The notes beneath the pieces were generated by a model that saw only the letters and a program-made list of their open reading frames with translations, had not been told where the DNA came from and did no database searches. From contig NZ_LMFR01000012.1 of NCBI RefSeq assembly GCF_001426925.1, forward strand, positions 62,001 through 126,000: a stretch of 64,000 nt of DNA. The letters run 5' to 3'. The number at the start of each line of letters is the position of its first letter. The first letter of the stretch is position 1. The DNA comes from Microbacterium sp. Root53 (GTDB lineage Bacteria > Actinomycetota > Actinomycetes > Actinomycetales > Microbacteriaceae). Positions 1-7,520 of the stretch are shown here, piece by piece. The position numbers were made by a program, and so were the translations under genes.

Positions 1-929
1 TGCCGGCGGAGGAGGTCGAGCGCATCCGTGGCCTGGCGATCCCGCCCGCGTGGCGCGACGTGTGGATCACGCCGTTCCCGAACGGCCATCTGCAGGCGGT
101 CGGGACGGATGCCGCCGGCCGGCGGCAGTACCTGTACCACCCGCAGTGGCGCACGCGCCGGGACGCGGCCAAGTTCGACCGCGTGCTCGACTTCGGCCGC
201 GCGCTCGCGAAGGCCCGCCCCCGCGTGCACGACGACCTGGCGCGCGACGGCATGCCGCCCGAGCGCGCGTGCGCGCTCGCGGTGCGGCTGCTCGACCTCG
301 GGTGCTTCCGGATCGGCAACGACGTGTACGCCGACGCCAACGGCAGCTTCGGGCTCACCACGCTGCGCCGCGACCATGTGACGCGCCGCGGGGACACGCT
401 CGTGTTCGCCTTCATGGGCAAGTCCGGCGTGGACCACCGCATCGAGATCGCCGACGAGCCCGTCACCCGCGCGGTCGAGACGCTGCGCCGGCGCCGCGAC
501 GACAGCGAGACGCTCCTGGCGTGCCGCAACGGCGCCTGGCGGTCGCTCACCTCGGCCATGGTCAACGAGTACGTGCGCGACATCACGGGCATGGACGCCA
601 CGGCCAAGGACTTCCGCACGTGGCACGCGACGGTGCTCGCGGCCGCCGAGATCGCGTCCGGCGCGGATGAGCTCGAGCGCTCGGGCCGCGGCGGCGTCAC
701 GCGCCGGCGCCGCGTCGTGTCGGACGCCATGCGGGAGGTCGCCGCGTTCCTCGGAAACACGCCCACGCTGGCGCGCACCTCGTACGTGGACCCGCGCGTC
801 GTCTCGGCGTTCGATGAGGGCCGCACGATCGCCGCCGCCGTGCGGCGCTCGCACCCGTCCGACGAGGCCAGGCAGGAGGCGCTCGAGCGGGCCACGCGCC
901 GGCTGATCCGGGAAACCGACGGCAGCTGA
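1..929 (+). CDS. DNA topoisomerase IB (3' part; gene starts before the window)
   Basis: Type IB topoisomerase of the small bacterial, poxvirus-like class, which relaxes supercoils through a 3'-phosphotyrosine intermediate. The frame is open from base 3 and reads PAEEVERIRGLAIPPAWRDV, so the start lies upstream of the window. Visible core motifs are RIGNDVYADANGSFGL (containing a catalytic-type Arg), FMGKSGVDH (the Lys hairpin), KDFRTWHATV (Arg and His), and RTSYVDPRV, whose Tyr at codon 783-785 is the expected nucleophile. The motifs come in the family's order and no catalytic residue seems missing. Only the N-terminal domain is cut off by the window edge. Monocistronic as far as can be seen. 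Confidence 0.93.
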   Translation, partial: PAEEVERIRGLAIPPAWRDVWITPFPNGHLQAVGTDAAGRRQYLYHPQWRTRRDAAKFDRVLDFGRALAKARPRVHDDLARDGMPPERACALAVRLLDLGCFRIGNDVYADANGSFGLTTLRRDHVTRRGDTLVFAFMGKSGVDHRIEIADEPVTRAVETLRRRRDDSETLLACRNGAWRSLTSAMVNEYVRDITGMDATAKDFRTWHATVLAAAEIASGADELERSGRGGVTRRRRVVSDAMREVAAFLGNTPTLARTSYVDPRVVSAFDEGRTIAAAVRRSHPSDEARQEALERATRRLIRETDGS

Positions 930-1027
930 TCGGACCGACCCGGCGCGCCTGGAACGTGCAAAACAGCACGCGCAATCGATCCGATAACGACTGAGCAGGA
1001 TGCGCAGGGATCGCGGCAGAATACTGC

Positions 1028-1033
1028 TACTGT
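1028..1033 (+). promoter_or_regulatory. -10 hexamer TACTGT of the Lrp gene
   Basis: TACTGT ends 8 bases before the ATG at 1042, and no Shine-Dalgarno sequence lies between, so a leaderless transcript is inferred. Confidence 0.5.
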
Positions 1034-1041
1034 CTCGCACT

Positions 1042-1515
1042 ATGGCCTCCCTCGATCACGTCGACCTCGAGCTGCTCGCCGCCCTCAGCGAGGACCCCCG
1101 CGCCACCGTGGTGGCGCTCGCGGAGCGACTGCGGCTGTCCCGCAACACGGTGCAGGCGCGGATGTCGCGCCTCGACAAGGCCGGCGTGTTCCGCTCCTTC
1201 GAACGCTCCATCTCGACGGCCGCCCTCGGCTTCCCGCTCGAGGCGTTCCTCGCCATCGGCGTGCGCCAGGTGGAGCTGCCGCGCATCACGAGCGAGCTCG
1301 CCTCGGTCCCCGAGGTGGTGCAGGTGCACGGGCTCTCGGGTCAGACCGACCTGCTCGCGCTGGTCGCGTGCCGGGACGCCCGCCACCTGTTCGATGTGGA
1401 CGCTCGCATCCTCGGCATCGAGGGCGTCGAGCGCACGGAGACGTCGCTGGTGATGAGCGAGGCGGTGCCCTACCGGGTGAGCGGCCTCATGCAGCTCGCG
1501 CGCCGCGAGCCGTAG
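1042..1515 (+). CDS. Lrp/AsnC family transcriptional regulator
   Basis: 157-residue regulator of the feast/famine (Lrp/AsnC) family. The N-terminal winged HTH (about 5-55) has the pattern LAALSEDPRATVVALAERL followed by SRNTVQARMSRL. The C-terminal half (about 65-145) is the RAM ligand-binding fold with the loop VHGLSGQTDLLALV. Proteins of this family form dimers and octamers and sense amino acids. The frame is open to an ATG at 1000, but 1042 fits the family length and follows a TACTGT -10 element. The gene stands alone and converges on the hydrolase gene with 6 bases between stops. The target is unknown. Confidence 0.88.
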   Translation: MASLDHVDLELLAALSEDPRATVVALAERLRLSRNTVQARMSRLDKAGVFRSFERSISTAALGFPLEAFLAIGVRQVELPRITSELASVPEVVQVHGLSGQTDLLALVACRDARHLFDVDARILGIEGVERTETSLVMSEAVPYRVSGLMQLARREP

Positions 1516-1521
1516 GCCCGC

Positions 1522-2415
1522 TCAGGCGAGGAAGTCGCGGATCGCGGCGGCGGCCTCGCCGGGCTTCTCGTAGTGGATGAGGTGTCCGACGCCCTGGATC
1601 TCGACGAGCCGGGCGTCCGGGAAGCGGGTGGCGAGCACGCGCTCGGCCTCGATGGGCGTGATGTCGTCGCGGTCGGCCGCGATCAGGAGCGTCGGCGCCG
1701 CGATGCGCGCGGCGTACTCGCTGACGTCGTGGGAGACGCTCGTCACGAACGCGTCGCGCAGCACGTCCCGATCCGCGAAGAGCGAGAAGTACCGGTCGTG
1801 CTGGTCGTGGATGAACGCCCGCAGCGCGCGGTCGCGCGTCTTCGCCATCGCGATCGACATGACGCGCACGATCAGGCGGTTGCGCAGCAGCCAGGTGCCG
1901 ATCGGGCGGGGCAGCCGGGAGCCGGCCCAGTAATACAGGATCGCCAGGCGGGTCAGGATGCCGCGCGGCCCCTCCAGCGCCGGCGCGCCGATCGGGTTGA
2001 TCAGCACCAGGCGAGGCGTCGCGAGGCCGCGCGCGACGGCCGCGGCGGCGACGATCGAGCCGAACGAGTGCCCCAGGACGATCGCGCCGGGCGCCACCGC
2101 GGCGGCGAACGCGCCGAGCCAGTCCGCGTACGCCTCGAGGTCGTGGCGGCGGCCCGGGATCGGCGGCGTCTCGCCGAAGCCGGGCAGGTCCGGCATCACG
2201 ACCCGGACGCCCTCGCGGATCGCGTCCTCGAGGGCGGCCACCACGGGCTCCAGGCCGTGGTGCTCGCCCCGGAAGCCGTGCACCGCCAGGATCGTCGTCG
2301 CGGCGTCGTCCGGGCCGTACACCCAGTAGGCGGTGCGGCCGCCGAGCACGTCGGCCTCGCGACGGACGACCGGGATCGCGGCGAGCTGGGTGGCGTAGGG
2401 CGAGGCGACGGGCAC
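1522..2415 (-). CDS. alpha/beta hydrolase
   Basis: 297-residue alpha/beta-hydrolase fold protein. Visible landmarks are the oxyanion-hole strand TILAVHGFRGEHHG (about 42-55), the nucleophile elbow GHSFGS (Ser near 119), an acid region LLIAADRDDITP, and the late GVGHLIHYEKP holding the catalytic His. No signal peptide, so probably cytosolic. The substrate cannot be read from sequence. The start is GTG. A TAGACT hexamer sits 6 bases upstream (2422-2427), which suggests leaderless expression. Convergent with the Lrp gene. Confidence 0.88.
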   Translation of the reverse strand: MPVASPYATQLAAIPVVRREADVLGGRTAYWVYGPDDAATTILAVHGFRGEHHGLEPVVAALEDAIREGVRVVMPDLPGFGETPPIPGRRHDLEAYADWLGAFAAAVAPGAIVLGHSFGSIVAAAAVARGLATPRLVLINPIGAPALEGPRGILTRLAILYYWAGSRLPRPIGTWLLRNRLIVRVMSIAMAKTRDRALRAFIHDQHDRYFSLFADRDVLRDAFVTSVSHDVSEYAARIAAPTLLIAADRDDITPIEAERVLATRFPDARLVEIQGVGHLIHYEKPGEAAAAIRDFLA

Positions 2416-2421
2416 GGATCG

Positions 2422-2427
2422 AGTCTA
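2422..2427 (-). promoter_or_regulatory. -10 hexamer TAGACT of the hydrolase gene
   Basis: On the minus strand TAGACT ends 6 bases before the GTG at 2415; no ribosome binding site between. Confidence 0.5.
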
Positions 2428-2485
2428 CGGACGCCGGCCTGCGCGCTTCCCGGGGTGCCTCCGCGGGAATGTCCGCGCCGCGTCC

Positions 2486-2491
2486 TACGGT
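2486..2491 (+). promoter_or_regulatory. -10 hexamer TACGGT of the exonuclease gene
   Basis: TACGGT ends 7 bases before the ATG at 2499. It supports that ATG rather than the upstream one at 2469. Confidence 0.5.
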
Positions 2492-2498
2492 GTGGCGT

Positions 2499-3434
2499 AT
2501 GACGAGGTCGTGGCCGGATCCGCCCCCGCTGTTCGAGCTGGACTGGCTCGACCACCCCGGAGAGACCCCCACCTGGACCCCGCGCGGCGAGGCCGCGACG
2601 CGCGACGCCGCGCCCGCCGACGCCGCGACCACCATGACGGTGACCGAGACGACCGTCACCGAGACGACCGTCGCCACGCCCGACGCCGTGGTGCGCGAGA
2701 CCTCCGTCGTCAGCGAGACCGTCGTGGTCGACCAGGGACCGCGGCGCTGGACCCGACGGATCGGCGTGTTCGACCTCGAGACGACCGGCATCGACGTGAC
2801 CGAGGACCGGATCGTGACCGCCTACGTCGGCCTGCTCGACGAGCGCGGCGCGGTCATCCACGACGAGCACTGGCTCGCGGACCCGGGCATCGAGATCCCC
2901 GAGGGCGCCACGGCCGTGCACGGCATCACGACCGAGCACGCCCGCGCCGAGGGCCGCCCCGCGGCGGAGGTCGTCGCCGAGGTGACGCACGCGCTGCGCA
3001 CCCTGCTGTCCGCGGGCATCCCCGTGGTCGCCTACAACGCGGCCTACGACTTCTCGCTGCTCAAGTACGAGGGCGAGCGGCACGGCATCGCGACGATCGA
3101 CTCCCCCGCGCCCGTGATCGACCCGCTCGTGATCGACAAGACGTGCGACCGATACCGCAAGGGCAAGCGCACGCTCGACGTCGTCGCGGCGCACTACTCG
3201 GTGCCGCTGGAGTCCGCGCACGAGGCGTCGGCCGACGCGATCGCGGCCGGGCGCGTAGCGCTCGCCATCGCCGAGCGCTTCGCGGAAACGCTGCCCGAGG
3301 ACGTGCAGGAGCTGCACACCCGCCAGATCGGCTGGGCGCGCGAGCAGGCCGAGAGCCTCACCGAGTACTTCATCCGCATCGGGCGCCTGGAGCCCACCGA
3401 GGTCCTCGACGGCAGCTGGCCCGTCCGCGCGTAG
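2499..3434 (+). CDS. 3'-5' exonuclease, DnaQ-like (DEDDh)
   Basis: 311-residue exonuclease of the DnaQ/RNase T fold. Exo I is FDLETTG (Asp and Glu near 92/94), Exo II is YNAAYDFSLL, and Exo III is HEASADA, making it a DEDDh enzyme that removes nucleotides from 3' ends with two metal ions. Ahead of the domain, residues about 46-78 form a Thr/Val/Glu-rich low-complexity stretch with a repeated TVTETT unit, encoded by tandemly similar DNA. This looks like a lineage-specific linker. The leaderless -10 chooses the ATG at 2499. The partner is unknown; it may be a proofreading subunit or a free exonuclease. Confidence 0.87.
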   Translation: MTRSWPDPPPLFELDWLDHPGETPTWTPRGEAATRDAAPADAATTMTVTETTVTETTVATPDAVVRETSVVSETVVVDQGPRRWTRRIGVFDLETTGIDVTEDRIVTAYVGLLDERGAVIHDEHWLADPGIEIPEGATAVHGITTEHARAEGRPAAEVVAEVTHALRTLLSAGIPVVAYNAAYDFSLLKYEGERHGIATIDSPAPVIDPLVIDKTCDRYRKGKRTLDVVAAHYSVPLESAHEASADAIAAGRVALAIAERFAETLPEDVQELHTRQIGWAREQAESLTEYFIRIGRLEPTEVLDGSWPVRA

Positions 3435-3746
3435 CCTGCCGCCGGTGCTGTCGCCCCGGTTCCGAAAACCGGACCGATGAGGCGGGTGGGGCGGATGAGA
3501 CCCCACCCGCACCGCAGGCACCGCCCATCCGGTGTTCGGAGCGCCGCACCCCGGCCGCTCACAGGCCCGATGTGACGCACGTCGCCCGGTGGGGCTCCTG
3601 AGCCTGCCTGCCGGCGGCCGAGCCTGTCTCCGGCGCCCCGTTCCGAAAACCGGACCGATGCGACGGATGCGGCGGATGAGACCCCACCCGCACCGCAGGC
3701 ACCGCCCGTCCGGTCTTCGGAGCGCGCGTCGGCACCCGGGAACGAC
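3435..3746. repeat. Intergenic region with two 80-bp dyad elements
   Basis: The gap between the exonuclease and rpmE2 holds two near-identical 80-base units, 3461-3540 and 3642-3721, spaced 181 bases apart. By eye 74 of 80 positions agree. Each unit is bounded by inverted arms: TCCGAAAACCGGA on the left and TCCGGTGTTCGGA or TCCGGTCTTCGGA on the right, with 12 of 13 positions pairing. In copy 1 a second inner stem, GCGGGTGGGG with CCCCACCCGC, is perfect. Copy 2 has lost most of that inner stem. No ORF is convincing here. It may be a REP- or MITE-like element, or a reinforced terminator. Confidence 0.8.
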
Positions 3747-3772
3747 GAAGGCCCCGCCGGAGCGGGGCCTTC
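3747..3772 (-). terminator. Rho-independent-like terminator after rpmE2
   Basis: GAAGGCCCCGC and GCGGGGCCTTC form an 11-bp perfect stem just downstream of the rpmE2 stop. The tract after it is not strongly T-rich, as is common in high-GC actinobacteria. Confidence 0.75.
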
Positions 3773-3788
3773 GAGCGCGGAACGCGGC

Positions 3789-4040
3789 TTACTTGGAGCC
3801 GAAGTTCTTGAAGCGCTGGTTGAACTTCTCGACGCGGCCGGCCGAGTCCATGATGCGCTGCTTGCCCGTGTAGAACGGGTGCGACGCCGACGAGATCTCG
3901 ACATCGATGACCGGGTACTCGACGCCGTCGAGGTCGATGGTCTTGTCGCTGGTCACGGTCGAACGGGTGAGGAAGGTCTCGCCCGAACCGAGGTCGCGGA
4001 ACACGACCGCCTTGTACTCGGGGTGGATGTCAGTCTTCAT
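3789..4040 (-). CDS. rpmE2: 50S ribosomal protein L31 type B
   Basis: 83-residue ribosomal protein L31 of the zinc-free (C-minus, type B) class. It has the typical start [20 protein letters not shown] and the segment [13 protein letters not shown], and contains no cysteine, whereas type A L31 carries a CxxC zinc site. In related bacteria the zinc-free paralogue replaces the zinc form under zinc shortage, but I see no clear Zur box here. The ATG at 4040 follows AAGGA, and a TAGAGT -10 lies at 4098-4103, leaving a leader of about 50 bases with a small hairpin. Followed by a strong terminator. Confidence 0.95.
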   Translation of the reverse strand: MKTDIHPEYKAVVFRDLGSGETFLTRSTVTSDKTIDLDGVEYPVIDVEISSASHPFYTGKQRIMDSAGRVEKFNQRFKNFGSK

Positions 4041-4075
4041 GGGGGTCCTTGCCAAGAGAGTTTGAAAAGTCTTCC

Positions 4076-4103
4076 GGTGCTTGGGCACCAGCGACCCACT
4101 CTA
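4076..4103 (-). promoter_or_regulatory. rpmE2 promoter and 5' leader hairpin
   Basis: TAGAGT at 4098-4103 is the likely -10. The leader then forms a GGTGC/GCACC hairpin at 4076-4089 before the ribosome binding site. Confidence 0.45.
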
Positions 4104-4132
4104 CCAGAAGAGCCGGCCGAGCGGGGACCGGA

Positions 4133-4915
4133 TCAGGCGCCGCGCGCCGCGTAGCGGCCGCCGTCCTGCGTCATGGCGATCGGCAGCCCGAACGTCTCGC
4201 TCAGGTTCTCGGAGGTCAGCGTCTCGGCGATCGGCCCGGCCGCGACGGCCTTGCCATCGCGCAGCAGCAGGACGTGCGTGAATCCGGCCGGGATCTCCTC
4301 GACGTGGTGCGTCACCATCACGAGGGCGGGCGTCACGGGGGACTGCGCGTACGCGCTCAGCAGGCCGATGAGGACCTCGCGCGAGCCGAGGTCGAGGCTC
4401 GCGGTGGGCTCGTCGAGCAGCAGCAGCTCGGGGTCGGTCATGATCGCGCGGGCGACCTGCACGCGCTTCTGCTCGCCCTCGCTCAGCGTGCCGAACGTGC
4501 GGTCGGCCAGGTGGTCGAGGTGCCACTCGCGCAGCACGCGCAGCGCGCGGCGCTCGTCGATGTTCTCGTACTCCTCGTTCCAGCGGCCGAGCACCGAGTA
4601 CGCCGCAGTCAGCACCGCGTTGATCACGGTCTCGTCGGCCGGGATGCGGCGCGCCAGCGCCTGCGAGGCGAAGCCGATGCGGGGGCGCAGCTCGAACACA
4701 TCGGTGCGCCCCAGGCGCTCGTCGAGGATCTCGACGGTGCCCGACGTGGGGTGGACCATCGTGTCCGCCATCTGGAGCAGCGTGGTCTTGCCGGCGCCGT
4801 TCGGGCCCAGGATCACCCACCGCTCGTCGTCGTTCACGGTCCACGTCAGTCCGTCCACGATGTTCCGGCCTTCTCGGCGGACCACGACGTCTTCGAAGGA
4901 GAGCACAGCGGGCAT
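4133..4915 (-). CDS. ABC transporter ATP-binding protein
   Basis: 260-residue stand-alone ABC ATPase. Walker A is GPNGAGKTT (about 38-46), the signature is LSEGEQKR, Walker B is LLLLDEPT, and the switch His is in MVTHH. The LSEGE signature and overall shape resemble the YlmA/molybdate-type cytosolic ATPases that occur as single genes. No permease is encoded beside it, so its partner and substrate are unknown. A TAGGCT -10 element ends 6 bases before the ATG, suggesting a leaderless mRNA. Confidence 0.9.
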   Translation of the reverse strand: MPAVLSFEDVVVRREGRNIVDGLTWTVNDDERWVILGPNGAGKTTLLQMADTMVHPTSGTVEILDERLGRTDVFELRPRIGFASQALARRIPADETVINAVLTAAYSVLGRWNEEYENIDERRALRVLREWHLDHLADRTFGTLSEGEQKRVQVARAIMTDPELLLLDEPTASLDLGSREVLIGLLSAYAQSPVTPALVMVTHHVEEIPAGFTHVLLLRDGKAVAAGPIAETLTSENLSETFGLPIAMTQDGGRYAARGA

Positions 4916-4921
4916 GCGGCC

Positions 4922-4927
4922 AGCCTA
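4922..4927 (-). promoter_or_regulatory. -10 hexamer TAGGCT of the ABC ATPase gene
   Basis: TAGGCT on the minus strand ends 6 bases before the ATG at 4915. Confidence 0.5.
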
Positions 4928-4996
4928 CCCACTCGCCCGCGGCCTCCCCGCCGGACGCGCGGGGCCGCGCGGCCGATGGGCGCCTCCGCGGCCCGG

Positions 4997-5002
4997 TACG
5001 CT
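4997..5002 (+). promoter_or_regulatory. -10 hexamer TACGCT of serB
   Basis: TACGCT ends 8 bases before the GTG at 5011. Leaderless pattern. Confidence 0.5.
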
Positions 5003-5010
5003 CGGAGATC

Positions 5011-5643
5011 GTGACCGCGCGCTTCCTGGTCGTGCTCGACGCCGACTCCACCCTCATCCGCAACGAGGTGATCGAGCTGATCGCCGACGAGGCCGGCCGC
5101 GGCGCCGAGGTCGCCGCGGCGACCGAGGCCGCCATGCGGGGCGAGGTGGACTTCGCCCAGAGCCTGCGCTCGCGCGTCCGCGAGCTCGCCGGCGTGCCCG
5201 TCGCCTCGTTCGCGCACGTGCGCGGCCGCGTCGAGCCCACGCCCGGCGTGACCGACCTGATCGACGCCGTGCACGCGCGCGGCGGCCTCGTGGGCGTCGT
5301 GTCGGGCGGCTTCCACGAGATCCTCGACGACGTGGCCCCCGCGCTCGGGGTGGACTTCTGGCGCGCCAATCGCCTCGTGGCGGCCGACGGCGCGCTCACG
5401 GGAGAGGTCGACGGCCCGATCGTCGACGCCGCTGCCAAGGCCGAGTGGATGCTCCGCTGGGCCGAGGAGCACGGCGTCCCCCGCGCCCGCACCATCGCGA
5501 TCGGCGACGGCGCCAACGACCTCCTCATGCTGAGCGCCGCGGGGCTGGGCCTCGCCTTCAACGCCAAGCCCGCCGTGCGCCTCTCGGCCCCGCTCGTGAT
5601 CGGGCCGGTCGACCTCGCGCAGGTCGTGCCGCTGCTCCCCTGA
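5011..5643 (+). CDS. serB: phosphoserine phosphatase (HAD superfamily)
   Basis: 210-residue HAD phosphatase, the last step of serine synthesis (phosphoserine to serine). HAD motif I is LDADSTLI with nucleophile Asp10 and acid Asp12, followed by the SerB-typical sequence NEVIELIADEAG. Motif II is VVSGGFHE, and motifs III-IV end in IGDGANDLLML. It lacks the N-terminal ACT domain of longer SerB proteins, so it is the short form. GTG start behind a leaderless -10. It is followed 70 bases later by a hydrolase gene with its own promoter. A related HAD phosphatase role cannot be excluded. Confidence 0.88.
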   Translation: MTARFLVVLDADSTLIRNEVIELIADEAGRGAEVAAATEAAMRGEVDFAQSLRSRVRELAGVPVASFAHVRGRVEPTPGVTDLIDAVHARGGLVGVVSGGFHEILDDVAPALGVDFWRANRLVAADGALTGEVDGPIVDAAAKAEWMLRWAEEHGVPRARTIAIGDGANDLLMLSAAGLGLAFNAKPAVRLSAPLVIGPVDLAQVVPLLP

Positions 5644-5700
5644 CCGCGATCGTCCCGGGGCGTCATCCGCGCCGCCTGGCCCGATGTCGGCGGCCCGGCG

Positions 5701-5706
5701 TAGCGT
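5701..5706 (+). promoter_or_regulatory. -10 hexamer TAGCGT
   Basis: TAGCGT ends 7 bases before the ATG at 5714 of the frameshifted hydrolase gene. Confidence 0.45.
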
Positions 5707-5713
5707 GCGGAGC

Positions 5714-6411
5714 ATGGCAGAGATCATCCTGATCCCCGGGCTCTGGCTCGACGCGTCCTCGTGGGACGACGTCGTGCCCGGGCTGGAGGGCGCCGGTCAC
5801 CGCGTTCACGCGCTGACCCTGCCGGGCGTCGGCGCCCCGGCATCCGAGTCCGCGGACCTCGGCATCGACGACTGGGTCGACGCCGTGGTCGAGCGCATCG
5901 ACTCGATCGAGGGACCCGTCGTGGTCGTGGGCCACTCGGGCGGCGGCAACGTCGCGTGGGGCGCCGCCGACCGGCGCCCGGACCGGATCGCCCGCGTGGT
6001 GCTCGTCGACACGATGCCCCGCCCGACGACGCCGGCATCTCGGAGTTCCCCGTGGTCGACGGGGTCGTGCCGTTCCCCGGCTGGGACTTCTTCGACGACG
6101 AGGACGTCGACGACCTCGACGCCGCCACGCGGGAGCGCACGGCCGGGCTCACGCGCTCCGTGCCGACGAAGGTGCCGACCGACGGCATCCGGCTCGCGGA
6201 CGACCGCCGCTTCGACGTCCCCGTCACGGTGCTCTCCGGCAAGCTCGACGAGCAGAGCCTGCGCGCGATGATGTCGGACTGGCCCGCGTGGGGCGCGACG
6301 CTCGATCGCATCCGGAGCTTCGAGGTGGTCACGCTCGGCACGGGCCACTGGCCGCAGTTCTCCAAGCCGGGCGCCCTCGCGGAGGCGATCGCCGCCGCTG
6401 TCCGCGAGTAG
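5714..6411 (+). pseudogene. alpha/beta hydrolase, interrupted by one frameshift
   Basis: An alpha/beta hydrolase is encoded in two frames. The first part runs from ATG 5714 to about 6020 and gives the N-terminal strand IILIPGLWLDASSWDDVV, the elbow GHSGGGN (nucleophile Ser) and VVLVDTMP. The second part continues in the next frame from about 6023 as PDDAGISEFPVVDG to a late GTGHWPQFSKP (catalytic His) and stops at 6411. Joining them restores a protein of about 232 residues. One base is missing in the C-rich stretch 6017-6025. Both halves keep good codon use and all catalytic parts, so a sequencing error or a very recent mutation are both possible. Confidence 0.8.
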
Positions 6412-6452
6412 GCCGTCGCGGGGCGCGGCCGCGCCGGTGCTTGGATGGTGGC

Positions 6453-7094
6453 ATGACCCTCGCTCTGGTGCTGGACCTCCTCGGCACCTTCTTCTTCGCG
6501 ATGTCCGGCTGTCTGCTGGCCGCGCGGAGCCGCTTCGACATCATCGGCTCGCTGTTCCTGGGCTCGCTCGCGGGGCTCGGCGGCGGGGTCATCCGGGATC
6601 TCGTCCTCGGGAACGTGCCCAACGCGTTCGCCAACCCCTGGTACCTCGCGCCGCCCCTGCTCGCGGCCCTCGTGGTCTACTTCCTGCACGCGTGGGTCGA
6701 GCGCCTGCATCGCCCGCTGCTGATCCTCGACGCGGGCGGGCTCGCGCTGTTCTGCGTCACCGGCACCGTGACGGCGCTGCACGCGGGGATGAACCCGGTC
6801 GCCTCGGCGCTGCTCGGCGTGACAACCGCCGTGGGAGGCGGGCTGCTGCGCGACGTCGTGGCGAACCGCGTGCCGCAGCTGTTCAACCGCGACGACCTGT
6901 ACGCCGTGCCCGCCATGATCGGCTCGGTCCTGGCGACCGTCCTGTGGCTCACCGGGCTGTACGGCATCGTGACCGCCGTCGCGGTGGCGCTGGTGGTGTT
7001 CGCCTTCCGTGTCGTGTCGCTGCACTTCGGCTGGCACATCCCCCACGCGGCGCCCGTCGCGCCGCCTTCCCGAGAGGACCCTCATGGCCGTTGA
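6453..7094 (+). CDS. TRIC-type cation channel family protein (UPF0126)
   Basis: 213-residue integral membrane protein of the UPF0126/YadS family, which is the prokaryotic TRIC channel fold. It has two repeated three-helix units, each with a Gly-rich kinked helix and an Arg-Asp pair: GGGVIRDLVLGNVP (about 44-57) and GGGLLRDVVANRVP (about 130-143). Homologues form trimeric, mostly potassium-conducting channels, and some were once called glycine transporters. TTGGAT at 6441-6446 could be a weak -10 for a leaderless start. The end overlaps the next gene by 11 bases. Confidence 0.88.
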   Translation: MTLALVLDLLGTFFFAMSGCLLAARSRFDIIGSLFLGSLAGLGGGVIRDLVLGNVPNAFANPWYLAPPLLAALVVYFLHAWVERLHRPLLILDAGGLALFCVTGTVTALHAGMNPVASALLGVTTAVGGGLLRDVVANRVPQLFNRDDLYAVPAMIGSVLATVLWLTGLYGIVTAVAVALVVFAFRVVSLHFGWHIPHAAPVAPPSREDPHGR

Positions 7095-7520
7095 CGTGCG
7101 CGTCGAGACCGTGATCGCCCGGCCCGTGGCGGAGGTCGCCGCGTACGCGGCGGACCCGTCGCACGCGCCGGAGTGGTACGCGAACATCCGCAGCGTCGAA
7201 TGGCGCACGGATCCGGTGCTCGTCGAGGGCGCCGAGATGGACTTCGTCGCGCGTTCCTGGGCCGCCGGCTCGCCTACACGTACCGCGTGGCCACCTACCG
7301 TCCCGAGCGACTGCTGGTGATGCGCACGGCCGAGGGGCCGTTCCCGATGGAGACCGCCTACACGTGGGAGCCGGCGCCCGGCGGGACGCGGATGACGCTG
7401 CGCAACACGGGCGAGCCCGCCGGCTTCGCGCGCATCGCCGCCCCCGTCATGGAGGCGGCGATGCGGCGCGCGACCCGGGCCGACCTGGCCCGGCTGAAGG
7501 GCATCCTCGAGGGTCAGTGA
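7084..7520 (+). pseudogene. SRPBCC family protein, interrupted by one frameshift
   Basis: A START/Bet v1-like SRPBCC protein split between two frames. The first (ATG 7084) gives MAVDVRVETVIARPVAEVAA and continues to EGAEMDFVAR at about 7253. The other frame then reads FLGRRLAYTYRVATYRPERL and runs to the stop at 7520. A missing base near 7252-7254 (the sequence would read VARFLGRR) explains the break, and the repaired protein would be about 145 residues. Such proteins bind small hydrophobic ligands. The gene is translationally coupled to the TRIC gene. This is the second one-base loss within 1.3 kb, which suggests a sequence-quality cause. Confidence 0.8.

Noticed and set aside
3461-3721. Possible CRISPR-like repeats
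   Set aside because: Only two units, each 80 bases and palindromic, with an unrelated 101-base gap and no cas genes.
3789-4088. Longer L31 start at 4088
   Set aside because: The extra N-terminal residues do not belong to the family, and the ribosome binding site fits the ATG at 4040.
5714-7520. Programmed ribosomal frameshifting
   Set aside because: No slippery heptamer with a downstream structure is seen at the breaks, and the affected families are not known to use recoding.
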